Below, one piece after another: positions 11,426 to 22,305 of a stretch of 64,000 nt of DNA. The position numbers and the translations under genes were made by a program. Position 1 is the first letter of the stretch, and every line of letters starts with the position of its first letter. Location: NCBI GenBank assembly GCA_029721435.1, contig CM056580.1:70271367-70335366 (forward strand). The letters run 5' to 3'. The DNA is from Gymnothorax reevesii. Its lineage: Eukaryota; Chordata; Actinopteri; Anguilliformes; Muraenidae. Below the pieces are notes generated by a model. The model saw only the letters and a program-made list of their open reading frames with translations. It did no database searches and was not told where the DNA came from.

Positions 11426-13038
11426 CAAAAAAAACGAAGGAACCTGGTATTTTCTTTTCCCAGTCGGAAAGTCATGACAGCAGTGTTTCTGTTTACTGCC
11501 TGTTGCTAAGTTACTCCATTGCCTCTGATCCAAACGCAACTACGTTATGATCACTGCAGAGAAATAGTCTGCCGTCACACTCGTCTTGATTTAAACGCAG
11601 TTGACTAGGGACCTTATTCATAAAAAATTGCGTGGATTTCACACTGAAATAATACGTACGCGTGCAAAAAAATAAAATAAAATAAAACGGCATTTAGTAC
11701 AAAATAACCTCGTTTACAAACCTACAGGTAAAATAAACTGCATGCAATTTTCATTTATTTAATCAGGATGAACTTGAAATTTATTGACATTGGGCATAAG
11801 CTAAGCCACCCCCAATGGGCCATTCCATGAAGCACCGACTAGTATCTCCCACCTGACCCTCACAGAATCATCTGATTTCCTCTCCCCCCCAACAGTAATT
11901 ATAGTATAATAAAGTCATCCGATACTTAATTTCCTGACTTACAGTCCCCCGAAGTGCGTGAGTATGTCGAAATTTTGGCTTTTTATATTGCGCTATTTTT
12001 TCAGCATTTCTGATCCCACATAAATTCATAAGTTGGGGAAGCCGGGGCACAATGAATCAAGGGGCACAGTGGATCAGGGCTTTTTTTTTTCAGAACTGAC
12101 TTGAGGGAATACCAAAATGACTTTTTGTGTTTGGGGACTCCCCATCCAAGAAAGCTCACTTGGTATCTTCAGGATCACTACTTACAAAATAGCAAAGTAA
12201 AGTATGTTTTTAGGCATCAAAAGTAAATGTATACCAATTCAGTTTGTAGGCCATATCCTGTAGATGACCCAGAAATATAAATCAAAACATGATGCAGTAG
12301 TTAGTCTGTTTATATTTCATTATTACTGAATGGATGTTTGCTTAGAATAAAAGCAGCATATACCAGAGGCCCGTTGTTCGAAACCTAGATAAGGGATTAA
12401 GCCGGGATATGTTGCTTATCCTGGCTTAACTTAGTGTTGATCTGGTTGTTCGAAAGCAGAGGCATGCATGTTGCCGTGGAGATTTGTTCCTTACACTTAG
12501 CCTGGTCCCGACCAGGCTAACGGCCAGGCTTAGTTTGGCCTTGTGCCTTATCTGTCAAATCAGCTGTCACTGCGATTAGAATCAGTGTGTTTCACCATCA
12601 TTTCATTTTCTTATGTCCGTATTTGCCTCATTTTTGAACAATATACATACATATAATAATAATAAAAAAAACATTTAACATGTAAAAAATCATTTTTGTC
12701 ACAGCCCAATTATTTGTGTGAATATGTCTGTATATGTATGTCATATGTGTAATGTCCTTTATGTTGGAACCTCCCAGCCTGGCTGGGTGTGGAATTTTTT
12801 TTGTATACTGTTTGGACCCAAATATTTCATCAATGTGTGTCAATAAAAAAAAAAAAAAAAAACACTAACTGTGGTAATAAGAAATTAAGTTTGATTGATT
12901 GACATGTTTTTGAAGAGATGAGGGCAAAAGGCGTATATAAAGTCCCCGTGCGCATGACATGTTTGTCTCTCTTTCTCCTTGACAATGTCGTGTGCGATTT
13001 TGAATGAGGTTGCGGGACTGGATGAAGAATCACTCATT
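11426..13038. other. Region upstream of GOT1L1
   Basis: Would hold the GOT1L1 promoter, but no TATA box or other element can be tied to it. About 12366-12560 resembles one end of a fish MITE (GCCCGTTGTTCGAAACC..). A long A-run lies near 12845. Confidence 0.35.
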
Positions 13039-13400
13039 GGCCCTCATTTATCAAACGTGCGTACACCAAAAAAAAAAATGGGTGTACGCCAAATCTCCCG
13101 CAAGAATCGGCATTTATCAATCTGAACGTGAGCGAACGGTCCGCGAAAATCTCACGCCAGCCCTGACCAGGTGTACGCAAATCTGGAAACAGCGAACAAC
13201 ATGCAGGAACGAGTGCAGCTGTCAAAATGGGTAATAAAACATATGCAGCGATGCGGACGTCATGCTGTTGTTGTTCTTATTAGTAAAATGAATAAATAGA
13301 CTAAATAACTGAATGAATGAATAAATAAATGAACAAGAGCAGGTTGTTTCAAGATATAAGTGTAATTAATTTCTCTACACAGATGTCATTATTTATTTAC

Positions 13401-13500
13401 AAAACCCAAAACCAGTGAAGTTGGCACGTTATGTAAATCGTAGATAAAAACAGAATACAATGATTTGCAAATCCTTTTCAACTTATATTCAATTGAATAC
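13401..13500 (+). repeat. Terminal fragment of a Tc1/mariner-type fish element
   Basis: Contains ACCAGTGAAGTTGGCACGTT and TTGCAAATCCTTTTCAAC, the well-known end of the family also seen at 3.66 kb. It is cut off at 13500 by the Gypsy LTR. The far side of the insertion does not obviously continue the same consensus. Confidence 0.6.
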
Positions 13501-14000
13501 TGTTATGGCCCCAATTTGTTATTACATTTATAACACAACAGCAACAGCAAGGGATGACAAACACAGTTTTAACAACTAAAACACATTTAATTTTTAACAA
13601 AGACAAAGACTGATAACAACCTACAACTAAAGACCAAGATTGATAAATAAGAAAAAACAGAAATAATTACAGTCCCTTTTTAGTGGGGTGGCTTGGTGAT
13701 GTCCTGGATGAAGAAAATGCTCAAACACAGGCAAAGAAATCCACAAAAGAAACGTCACAGGTCTTGAACAGAATGGCAGGTCTGGTCATCTTCTTGCAAT
13801 TTCTCCTACTACTTTACTGTCTCAATTCTTTTCCTTATATACTCTTTTGCAGACCCCACCCACATTTAGACCTCTTTTTTTTTAACTTTCTGAGACTTGC
13901 CCCAGACATGTCCAGGACATGTCTATACATGACTCCAGTCTGAGCTAAACAAAAAAAAAAAGATAAATACTGCCATCTAGTGGCCTATATTCACATTACA
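13501..14000 (-). repeat. Gypsy 3' LTR (element orientation)
   Basis: 500 bp, direct repeat of 19065-19563. The purine-rich GGAATGGAGG just inside it on the minus strand (14001-14010) may be the polypurine tract. Confidence 0.95.
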
Positions 14001-14133
14001 CCTCCATTCCAAAAGGGAAAAATTTTGACTCACAAAGGCAAAATTTTTCTTTTCAATACAAAATGGTTAAGTGAACACTTGTCTATATATACATATCATA
14101 CAATATTCAAACACATGATATATATATACACAT

Positions 14134-17100
14134 TCAAACACGGGATAAGCAATCAGCAATTACATTGTCTGTACCCTTCACATGCTTAATTTCCAAGTCA
14201 AACTCCTGTAAAATCAAACTCCAATTCAACAATCTCCGATTCTTGTTTTTCATCTTACTCAAAAACGTTAACGGATTGTGGTCAGTGTACACAATCATTG
14301 GCTTTTGTCCTGTACAAACATAAACCTCAAAGTGTTGTAAAGAAAGGACCAGAGCCAACAGTTCCTTCTCTATTGTGGAATAGTTCCTTTGGTGGCGATT
14401 GAACTTCCTGGAGAAGTATGCCACGGGATGCTCAATGTCATCAGAGTCACTTCTCTGTAGGAGCACAGATCCACAAGCTTGGTCGCTAGCATCGACCGCG
14501 ATGGAGAACGGTTTGTTGAAGTCAGGAGATTTGAGCACGGGGAAGTGACACAGCAGAGACTTCAGGTGATCGAAGGCTCTCTGGCATGCATCATCCCAGG
14601 TGAACTTTACGCCTTTCTTCAGTTGGTTAGTTAGACTGAGAGCAATCTCAGCAAAGTTCTTGCAGAACTTGCGGTAGTACCCGATCATTCCAAGGAAGCG
14701 GCGCAAAGCTTTTTTGTTGTCAGGAACTGGAAAGTCCATGATGGCTTGGACTTTAGCATTTATGGGTGCCACCTTACCCTGGCCTATGACGTAGCCAAGA
14801 TAGGTGACAGTAGCACAACCAAAGTCACTCTTGCTCAGGTTAACAGTCAGGTTAGCCTGGGTCAGGCGCTGGAACAACGTCTCTACATCTTTTAGATGTT
14901 CTTCCCAGGAGTCACTCCATGTGATCAGGTCATCGATGTACGCACCCGTGTGTGGCAATCCGGCGATTGTAGACTGTATCATCCTTTGGAACGTGGCTGG
15001 GGCATTTTTCATGCCAAAGGGTAGGACTTCATACTGGTACAATCCAGATGGTGTGGCAAAAGCAGAGATGCTCTTGGCCCTCTCAGTTAAAGGCACACAC
15101 CAATAACCCTTCAATAAATCAATCTTGGTCAGAAACTTTGCTTGCCCTACACTATCAATACAATCATCAATCCTAGGTATTGGAAACACATCAGTTCTAG
15201 TTACAGCATTGACTTTGCGATAATCTGTACAGAATCTAGTACTTCCATCAGGTTTTGGAACTAGCACACAGGGTGAACTCCAATCGGAGTTGGAGGGTCT
15301 GATAATATCATGTTTTAACATGTACTCAACCTCTTTCTCAGCAATCTTTCTCTTTTCAGGATTCATCCGGTATGGATGCTGTTTTATTGATTTGGCATCA
15401 CCAACATCTACATCATGAGAGGCTATAGTAACTCTCTTTGGAACATCAGGAAACAAATCCTCATATTTCTTGATCAACCTTTCAAACTGATCTCTCTGTG
15501 AGGGTTCTAAGTGCTGGAGTTTTACATCAAGATTTTGCAACAATTCAGTGTTTGACAATTTACATGAAAGAACTTCAGCTTTAATTCTTGGTTCATCATC
15601 TTGAAACTCCCCCTCATCTTCACACGTTTCGACCATTGGAGAATCTGAAGTGACAGCTGCAACCCTAGCATTTCTGTCATGATAAGGCTTTAGCATGTTA
15701 ATATGACACAATTGTTTTGGTTTTCTCCTATCTGGAGTCTTCACAATGTAATTGAGATCATTGAGTTTTGTCAGAATTTCATAAGGACCATGAAATCTAG
15801 CCTGCAATGGATTGGACTGCAAGGGAAACAACACAAGGACCATTTCTCCTGGTTTAAACTCACGGCTTCTAGCCTTATGATCATACCAAGTTTTCATTTT
15901 TCCCTGACTTGATTTCAAGTTCTCTTTGGCAAGGTCACAAGCTGCACGCAATCTTTCCTTGAACTTGCTAACATAGTCTAACAGACTGATTTGCGGCTCT
16001 TCCTCTTGCCATTGTTCACTCAATAATAGCAAAGGTCCTCTCACTTCATGACCAAACACTAGCTCAAATGGACTGAATCCAGTAGACTCCTGCACTGCTT
16101 CTCTAGCTGCAAACAACAGCAAATGAACCCCTTCATCCCAGTCTTTCTCATGGTCATAACAATAAGTCCTCATCATTGTCTTGAGAGTGGAATGAAACCG
16201 CTCTAAGGCACCCTGACTTTCTGGATGATAGGCACTAGAAAGAATCTGTTTTGCACCTAGTTCATACACAACCTGCTGAAACAATCCTGAAGTGAAATTG
16301 CTACCTTGGTCTGACTGAATTTCCCTGGGAAGGCCAAACAACGTGAAGAACTTTATCAAAGCCTTCGAGATTGCAGTTGCCTTGATGTTACGTAGAGGTA
16401 TGGCTTCGGGGAATCTGGTAGATGCACACATGATTGTCAACAAGTACTGATTTCCAGATCTAGTCTTGGGTAATGGACCAACGCAATCAACAATGACCCT
16501 AGAGAATGGCTCCCCAAATGCTGGGATAGGCTGCAATGGAGCTACAGGTGGGTCTAACTGGTGTTTTCCAACTACCTGACAAGTGTGACAGGTTTTGCAA
16601 AAGTTGGAAACGTCTTTCCGAAGCCCAGGCCAAAAGAAGTGTTTCATGATCTTATCAACAGTCTTGTTAACACCAAGATGACCTCCTAAAGGTAAACTAT
16701 GAGCCATTGTTAAGATCTCATTCCTATAGACCTTCGGAACAACAATTTGCCTGACCACTGCCCAATCTGCATTGGCAGGGATATCAGGAGGGCGCCACTT
16801 CCGCATCAACACACCATCCTTGAGATAATACCCAACTGGAACTGCATCTATTTCTTTTTCAGGAAGGGCTCTCCTCTTTAGTACACCAATTTCAGGATCA
16901 TTAGTTTGCTCCTCAATCAACCGCTTTCTGGACAGAGACAAGTCTCCAGACACATCAGAATCACCAGACCCATCCGGCTGGCTGAATAGAGAACTGATAA
17001 AAGTATCTGATAAGTCCTCAAACGGAGAAACCATAGTAGGCCAATCAGAGTCATGAGGCGAACCACCTGAGTCCTGACTATTCAATGTACTGGACGGCAC

Positions 17101-18948
17101 CACAACATCATCTTCTTTAGCCTTCTTGGCCATAGCACGAGTCACTGCGCAAGAAGGATACAGAGATGGGTCCTCATCCCCATTTTCAGTGCTCGGCTGT
17201 GAAGTAAGATGTACAGGGGGAACTACTTTGCCCCCAGCCAGGTCATTGCCTAGCAACAGAGAAACACCCTTTATAGGTAGACTTGACATAAGTCCCACCT
17301 TTACCTGTCCTGTAACTAAATCTGACTTCAAGAATATAGAGCGCAGGGGTACAGATACAGTCCTCCCTTCAATACCTTGTACAAGTATGAAATCCCCTGA
17401 AGCGGTCTCATCACGTAACTCCAAGGAGTCCATCAACAAAAGTGACTGAGAAGCTCCGGTATCCCTTAGGATATATATGGGGACAGGAGTAGTATGCTCA
17501 TTCAGAGCCACAAATCCCTCTGACACAAATGGAAGAAATTCCTCCCTCACAAAGTCAGCTGTATTAGGCTTTTTAGCCCCACAAGAAGCAGGCAATTTAG
17601 CAGATTGGTTATCTACTACAGGGGTTTCTAACCTTGTTTTCACAAAGGCATTTGGTTTGGTATCCTTTTCTTTTTCTTTCTTAGCTTTAAGGAACCAACA
17701 GTTAGTTGTAACATGACCAGATTTCTTGCAATAACTGCAAACTAGACCACTTTTGTCACTGTCAGCTTTCACACTTTGATCAGACCTATTACTGGATTTC
17801 TGAGCACCATCACCAGATTTGTCTTTGTCTTTGGGTGAGGAATCTTGGGTATCACCGTAACCCTTTTTCTGAAATTGGGACCATTTATTGTTACTGCTAG
17901 ACTGAAATTTGGACTTATGAGTGAGAACATATTCATCTGCAAATTTGGCAGCTGATTGCAAGTTCAGTGCTTGCTTCTCATTAAGGTAGGTCTTAACATC
18001 ATCCTTAACACAGTTCTTGAATTCTTCAACTAACACCATCTCTTTTAGTGAGTTGAAATCATCCTTGACCTCCATAGAAGTACACCAGCGCTCAAAGCAA
18101 ACCTGCTTCTCATTAGCAAATTCAACATAAGTCTGATTTTCAGATTTCTTCAGACCTCTGAATTTCTGTCGGTAAGCCTCTGGAACCAACTCATAAGCTC
18201 TCAAAATAACCTTTTTGACAACCTCATAATCAGAGGAATCATCTGCAGACAAAGCCGAATAGGCTTGTTGAGCTTTACCCTTGAGGACAGTTTGCAACAT
18301 CAGAGGCCAGTGTTCCTTTGGCCACTGGCAACTCTTTGCTACCTTTTCAAAACATTGGAAATAGTTGTCAACATCCTTTTCCGAAAATGGAGGCACCAGT
18401 TTTACCTCCTGGCTAGCCCGAAATTTATTTTCAGTTGCAATTTTTATTTTTAGTTGCTCCATTTGGAGTCTTTCTTCTCTATCGAATTTCTCTAATTCAA
18501 AATCTCTCTGTCTTGCAAATTTTTCTAACTCAAATTCTCTTTGTTTTTCTTCTCTTGCTAATTTTTCTAACTCAAACTGCCTTTGTTTTTCTTTTTCTTC
18601 CCTCTCAAATTCTCTTTGTTTTTCTTTTTCCTCCCTTTCTTTTTCTCTTTCTTCCCTTTCTTTCTCTTTTTCCTCCCTTTCTTTTTCTCTTTCCTCCCTT
18701 TCAATCTCTAGCATTTTTAATTTAAGTTCCATTTCTATATTTGGATTTTCCACTGGAAACTGTTCCAGATCTCCTGGTGCAAACACATTTTCATCAATGT
18801 AATATTCAACTATCTCTCTAGCCAGTCTTGCTTTTCGCATGGCTGGTTTTACCTCTGTCAGCTCCAACTGTCTGCAAATTTCTAGCAGTTCTGTCTTTTT
18901 AAAAGACTTCAAAACCCCTACGGTTGGTGATGCCAAGAAATCATCCAT
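14134..18948 (-). CDS. Gypsy (Gmr1-type) Gag-Pro-IN-RT-RH polyprotein
   Basis: A single frame of 1604 codons. The ATG at 18948 (MDDFLASPTVG) is preferred; the frame is open a little further up but only with GTG. Approximate domains: charged Glu/Arg/Lys coiled coil at residues 75-170; Gag core up to about 370; CCHC zinc knuckle CSYCKKSGHVTTNC at 401; aspartic protease DTGA at 492; integrase HHCC zinc finger at 755-785; DDE core from VDCVGP (817) through SDQGSNF to ALERF (about 915); RT from about 1200 with YIDD at 1336; RNase H from AVDASDQACGS (about 1480) to the end. Catalytic residues are present throughout. Integrase before RT is Ty1/copia-like, yet the RT and integrase are Gypsy-type, which defines the Gmr1 clade. 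Gag and Pol share one frame, so no frameshift is needed. Confidence 0.95.
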   Translation of the reverse strand: MDDFLASPTVGVLKSFKKTELLEICRQLELTEVKPAMRKARLAREIVEYYIDENVFAPGDLEQFPVENPNIEMELKLKMLEIEREEREKEREEKEKEREEREKEREEKEKQREFEREEKEKQRQFELEKLAREEKQREFELEKFARQRDFELEKFDREERLQMEQLKIKIATENKFRASQEVKLVPPFSEKDVDNYFQCFEKVAKSCQWPKEHWPLMLQTVLKGKAQQAYSALSADDSSDYEVVKKVILRAYELVPEAYRQKFRGLKKSENQTYVEFANEKQVCFERWCTSMEVKDDFNSLKEMVLVEEFKNCVKDDVKTYLNEKQALNLQSAAKFADEYVLTHKSKFQSSSNNKWSQFQKKGYGDTQDSSPKDKDKSGDGAQKSSNRSDQSVKADSDKSGLVCSYCKKSGHVTTNCWFLKAKKEKEKDTKPNAFVKTRLETPVVDNQSAKLPASCGAKKPNTADFVREEFLPFVSEGFVALNEHTTPVPIYILRDTGASQSLLLMDSLELRDETASGDFILVQGIEGRTVSVPLRSIFLKSDLVTGQVKVGLMSSLPIKGVSLLLGNDLAGGKVVPPVHLTSQPSTENGDEDPSLYPSCAVTRAMAKKAKEDDVVVPSSTLNSQDSGGSPHDSDWPTMVSPFEDLSDTFISSLFSQPDGSGDSDVSGDLSLSRKRLIEEQTNDPEIGVLKRRALPEKEIDAVPVGYYLKDGVLMRKWRPPDIPANADWAVVRQIVVPKVYRNEILTMAHSLPLGGHLGVNKTVDKIMKHFFWPGLRKDVSNFCKTCHTCQVVGKHQLDPPVAPLQPIPAFGEPFSRVIVDCVGPLPKTRSGNQYLLTIMCASTRFPEAIPLRNIKATAISKALIKFFTLFGLPREIQSDQGSNFTSGLFQQVVYELGAKQILSSAYHPESQGALERFHSTLKTMMRTYCYDHEKDWDEGVHLLLFAAREAVQESTGFSPFELVFGHEVRGPLLLLSEQWQEEEPQISLLDYVSKFKERLRAACDLAKENLKSSQGKMKTWYDHKARSREFKPGEMVLVLFPLQSNPLQARFHGPYEILTKLNDLNYIVKTPDRRKPKQLCHINMLKPYHDRNARVAAVTSDSPMVETCEDEGEFQDDEPRIKAEVLSCKLSNTELLQNLDVKLQHLEPSQRDQFERLIKKYEDLFPDVPKRVTIASHDVDVGDAKSIKQHPYRMNPEKRKIAEKEVEYMLKHDIIRPSNSDWSSPCVLVPKPDGSTRFCTDYRKVNAVTRTDVFPIPRIDDCIDSVGQAKFLTKIDLLKGYWCVPLTERAKSISAFATPSGLYQYEVLPFGMKNAPATFQRMIQSTIAGLPHTGAYIDDLITWSDSWEEHLKDVETLFQRLTQANLTVNLSKSDFGCATVTYLGYVIGQGKVAPINAKVQAIMDFPVPDNKKALRRFLGMIGYYRKFCKNFAEIALSLTNQLKKGVKFTWDDACQRAFDHLKSLLCHFPVLKSPDFNKPFSIAVDASDQACGSVLLQRSDSDDIEHPVAYFSRKFNRHQRNYSTIEKELLALVLSLQHFEVYVCTGQKPMIVYTDHNPLTFLSKMKNKNRRLLNWSLILQEFDLEIKHVKGTDNVIADCLSRV

Positions 18949-19040
18949 TGCTGTTGTCAATATATATCTAGGAAAATTCACAAAAACAATTTCACAATTT
19001 GGAATGTTAGATTTTCAATAAATTACTCACACAATGGTCT

Positions 19041-19061
19041 ATCCCGGACCTTGAGCCCCCA
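19041..19061 (-). promoter_or_regulatory. Primer-binding site, tRNA-Pro-like with 3-nt insert
   Basis: Three bases inside the 5' LTR the minus strand reads TGGGGGCTC, AAG, then GTCCGGGAT. Without AAG this is the 18-nt complement of the tRNA-Pro 3' end, the primer site known from murine leukaemia virus. The insert is unusual. Either the tRNA of this species differs or priming tolerates a bulge. Confidence 0.7.
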
Positions 19062-19064
19062 ATT

Positions 19065-19563
19065 TGTTATGGCCCCAATTTGTTATTACATTTATAACAC
19101 AACAGCAACAGCAAGGGATGACAAACACAGTTTTAACAACTAAAACACATTTAATTTTTAACAAAGACAAAGACTGATAACAACCTACAACTAAAGACCA
19201 AGATTGATAAATAAGAAAAAACAGAAATAATTACAGTCCCTTTTTAGTGGGGTGGCTTGGTGATGTCCTGGATGAAGAAAATGCTCAAACACAGGCAAAG
19301 AAATCCACAAAAGAAACGTCACAGGTCTTGAACAGAATGGCAGGTCTGGTCATCTTCTTGCAATTTCTCCTACTACTTTACTGTCTCAATTCTTTTCCTT
19401 ATATACTCTTTTGCAGACCCCACCCACATTTAGACCTCTTTTTTTTTAACTTTCTGAGACTTGCCCCAGACATGTCCAGGACATGTCTATACATGACTCC
19501 AGTCTGAGCTAAACAAAAAAAAAAGATAAATACTGCCATCTAGTGGCCTATATTCACATTACA
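19065..19563 (-). repeat. Gypsy 5' LTR (element orientation)
   Basis: 499 bp, near-identical to 13501-14000. It carries the promoter by family rule; no TATA box was assigned. Confidence 0.95.
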
Positions 19564-19567
19564 ATAC

Positions 19568-20447
19568 ACTATTGTTATCTTCTATTGTTAGAGGAATAAG
19601 CTTCTGCCCGACGTGAGAGGAACTTTCGGCACAGAGATCTCCTCCGGGAAAGTGACGAGTGGCTGCTCGTTTTGTGTGGCACCCAATAACATTAGTCATG
19701 GAGTAATACTGATAAAAGTACAATGAAGAGTGATCTCTGAAGACTGTATTTTACCAATTACCCTCATGGTGTTCTGATCGAGGCGGGGGGGGACTCATCC
19801 ATGTCCCCATCGGCTCGCATTCCCACGATGGAGGGGTGCCCATCAGTGTTGTGACAGCCGGAGGTTCGAGTCTGGTTGGCCTCCACCGCTCCGTGCGCTG
19901 TTGCAACCCGTTTTAGGGAGGCGATCTTAAAATCGGACCACTTTTTTAACCTAGCCTACATGTAAAGCATTTGGATTGTCTATTATGTAGGCATCATAAC
20001 ATGAAATATCGTGGATCTATAAATTGAATTTATTAAGGCCGATGTTATTCGCACTTTTACGTGAGGCCAATGCTACATTTTTTTCTTGGCCACCGTGCGC
20101 AAGTTGTTGACCATTCCAGTGCCGCTTAGAAAGTACCGCTTAAAATAAGTCTGGCCAAGAAAAAATTTTAGCTTTGGAATAAGTGTGGGCAATGGAGAGA
20201 TGTGCGTCTTGGCCACAATAATAGTGTCTAACAAGAATTTTGGTCATTTAAGTGCGTCCAAACACAAAAATTAAGAGCGAATAGTCACTTCGATTTATTA
20301 ATGAATTAAATAAAATCTGCACTCCGGTTTTCCACCCCAACGTTTTTACTACTGCAGCAGCAATAGTTTTCCAAACTGCAGCCTACTCGGCTCCCTTTCT
20401 GCCACTCTTAAGACTTCCAAATAAAATAATTTTGTTTTTCTCCATCT
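19568..20447. other. Right flank of the Gypsy insertion
   Basis: Probably the body of the interrupted Harbinger-like element. No coding frame was found; a G-run lies near 19790. Confidence 0.35.
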
Positions 20448-20710
20448 ATCGTCGGTCTGCTGATAAAACCTCGTCTCGTCGAAATGATGAACTTAACAGG
20501 ACAGCAAAAAAAAAAAAAAAAGTTTAATTTTGCATGTAAGCATGCAGTTGAGCTGTGTTCGGGTAGGATGACCATTTTTCCTCCAAGAATCTATCCAGTC
20601 AATGAAATTTTGTATTTTGCAATGTTTATGCTATTATCGTGGACATACGAGTTTTTGTTTCTCATCAAACTGTAGATTTCAAACTGTAGGTTTATCAGCA
20701 GGCCGACGAT
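20448..20710. mobile_element. MITE with 23-bp inverted ends
   Basis: ATCGTCGGTCTGCTGATAAA at the left and its inverse TTTATCAGCAGGCCGACGAT at the right bound 263 bp without coding capacity. It is nested in the Harbinger-like span. Confidence 0.6.
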
Positions 20711-21228
20711 ATTTCCTCCTCAGTTAAGTTCTCATTTCTTTGCCGTCTTTCGAGAGTCCATGTCGTAAAGTGGGCAGGACTATGCCTCCCGGAGCATGAA
20801 TTTTTAGGGGCGTGTCATGTAAATTACGGTGGTTTCTGCCACCAGATTTATCAACCCCATGGCAGTTCTACACCGAAATCTGCGACGTACACACTTTTAG
20901 TAAATCAGACGTGACACCTGGCGAACGATGATATTTACACCAGAATCTACACCAGATCCTACGCAAATTTGATAAATGAGGGCCATTGTGCGCAGGGCGT
21001 TCAGGCGGGAGAGAGTACTGCGGGACAGGTTGGACCCGTTGCACCACCACGACGACCACCAGTGTGAGCGGTACTCCTTCTCGATGGATGGGTTGTTTTT
21101 TAAATTTTTTTTTTTTATTTTGAAATAGCGGTTTTATTTTTGTGGTCTCAATAGCTGCCATGATAGCAGTTTTTTTGTTCGTTTAAATATCTAATCAAAT
21201 CTATATGGCACTTTTCATGCATAAGACA

Positions 21229-22220
21229 GACTCACTGACTGACTCACTGACTCACTCAATCTTGCTCACTCACTTACTGACTGACTCACTCGCTCGCTAA
21301 CTGACTCACATACGTTCAATCACTGACTGACTCACTGACTTGCTCACTCACTGACTGACTCGCTCACTGACTCACTCACTAAGACTAACTGACTCACTGA
21401 CTCATTCATTCTCACTCACTGACTCGCTCAGTCATTCACTCACTGACTGACTGACTCACTGACTTGCTCGCTCACTGACTGACTCACTCACTAACTCAGA
21501 CTGACTGACTCACTGACTCACTCACTGACTGACTCGCTCACTCATTCACTCACTGTCTGACTAACTCACTGACTCGCTCACGCTCAATCACTGACTGACT
21601 CACTGACTTGCTCACTCACTGACTGACTCACTCTCGGTCACTCACTCACTGACTCGCTCATTCACTCACTGTCTGACTGACTCGCTCACTCTCTGACTGA
21701 CTCACTGACTTGCTCACTCACTGACTCACTGACTCACTCTCACTCACTCACTGACTCGCTCACTCACTCGCTCATTCACTCACTGTCTGACTCACTCACT
21801 CACTGACTCGCTCACTCACTCGCTTGCTCACTGACTCACTTGCGCTCACTCACTGACTGACTCGCTCACTCATTCACTCACTGTCTGACTAACTCACTGA
21901 CTCGCTCACGCTCAATCACTGACTGACTCACTGACTTGCTCACTCACTGACTGACTCACTCTCGGTCACTCACTCACTGACTCGCTCATTCACTCACTGT
22001 CTGACTGACTCACTGACTTGCTCACTCACTCACGCTCACTCACTCACTCACTCACTCGCTCATTCACTCACTGTCTGACTCACTCACTGACTCACTCACG
22101 CTCACTCACTCACTCACTGACTCGCTCACTCACTCGCTTGCTCACTGACTCACTTGCGCTCACTCACTGACTCACTGGCTCGCTCGCTGACTCACGCTCA
22201 ATCACTGACTGACTCACTCG
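21229..22220 (+). repeat. GACT/CACT tetranucleotide array
   Basis: About 990 bp of four-base units, mainly CACT, GACT, CGCT and TGCT. Units vary, and one segment of at least 140 bp starting near 21543 recurs almost unchanged near 21871, so a longer block was duplicated. Confidence 0.95.
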
Positions 22221-22305
22221 CCAGAATAAAGGTGATCAGTTGGTAGCACAAGTAATCAGTGCAAATGAACAGTGAGGTAGTAGAATGAGATAAACACAGG
22301 ATAAA

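Larger units (their letters stand above)
13501..19563 (-). mobile_element. Complete Gmr1-type Gypsy LTR retrotransposon
   Basis: Two direct LTRs (13501-14000 and 19065-19563) start TG and end CA on the plus strand. They are flanked by ATAC on both sides (13497-13500, 19564-19567), a 4-bp target duplication. The element reads on the minus strand, so the right LTR is its 5' LTR. Reading by eye, the LTRs differ only by one A in a homopolymer (11 versus 10). One uninterrupted ORF encodes Gag, protease, integrase, RT and RNase H. Integrase precedes RT, as in the Gmr1 group first described from Atlantic cod. Intact frame plus near-identical LTRs suggest recent insertion and possible activity. Confidence 0.95.
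13039..20984. mobile_element. Harbinger-like element ends around the Gypsy insertion
   Basis: GGCCCTCATTTATCAAA at 13039 and its inverse TTTGATAAATGAGGGCC ending at 20984 look like terminal inverted repeats, which continue a few bases inward (TGCGTA). The flanks on both sides read ATT, consistent with the 3-bp duplication of PIF/Harbinger elements. Without the Gypsy insert the span is about 1.9 kb. No transposase was found in it. Confidence 0.45.

Noticed and set aside
13683..13943. An 86-codon frame in the left LTR, repeated in the right LTR (19247-19507)
   Set aside because: It is the same LTR sequence twice, on the strand opposite to the element's gene, with no known counterpart.
18365..18802. 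Ser/Phe-rich plus-strand frame
   Set aside because: Antisense shadow of the charged coiled coil at the start of the Gypsy Gag.
21229..22220. Array as a CRISPR or satellite with spacers
   Set aside because: The unit is only four bases and there are no fixed repeat-spacer lengths; it is a microsatellite-type array in a vertebrate genome.
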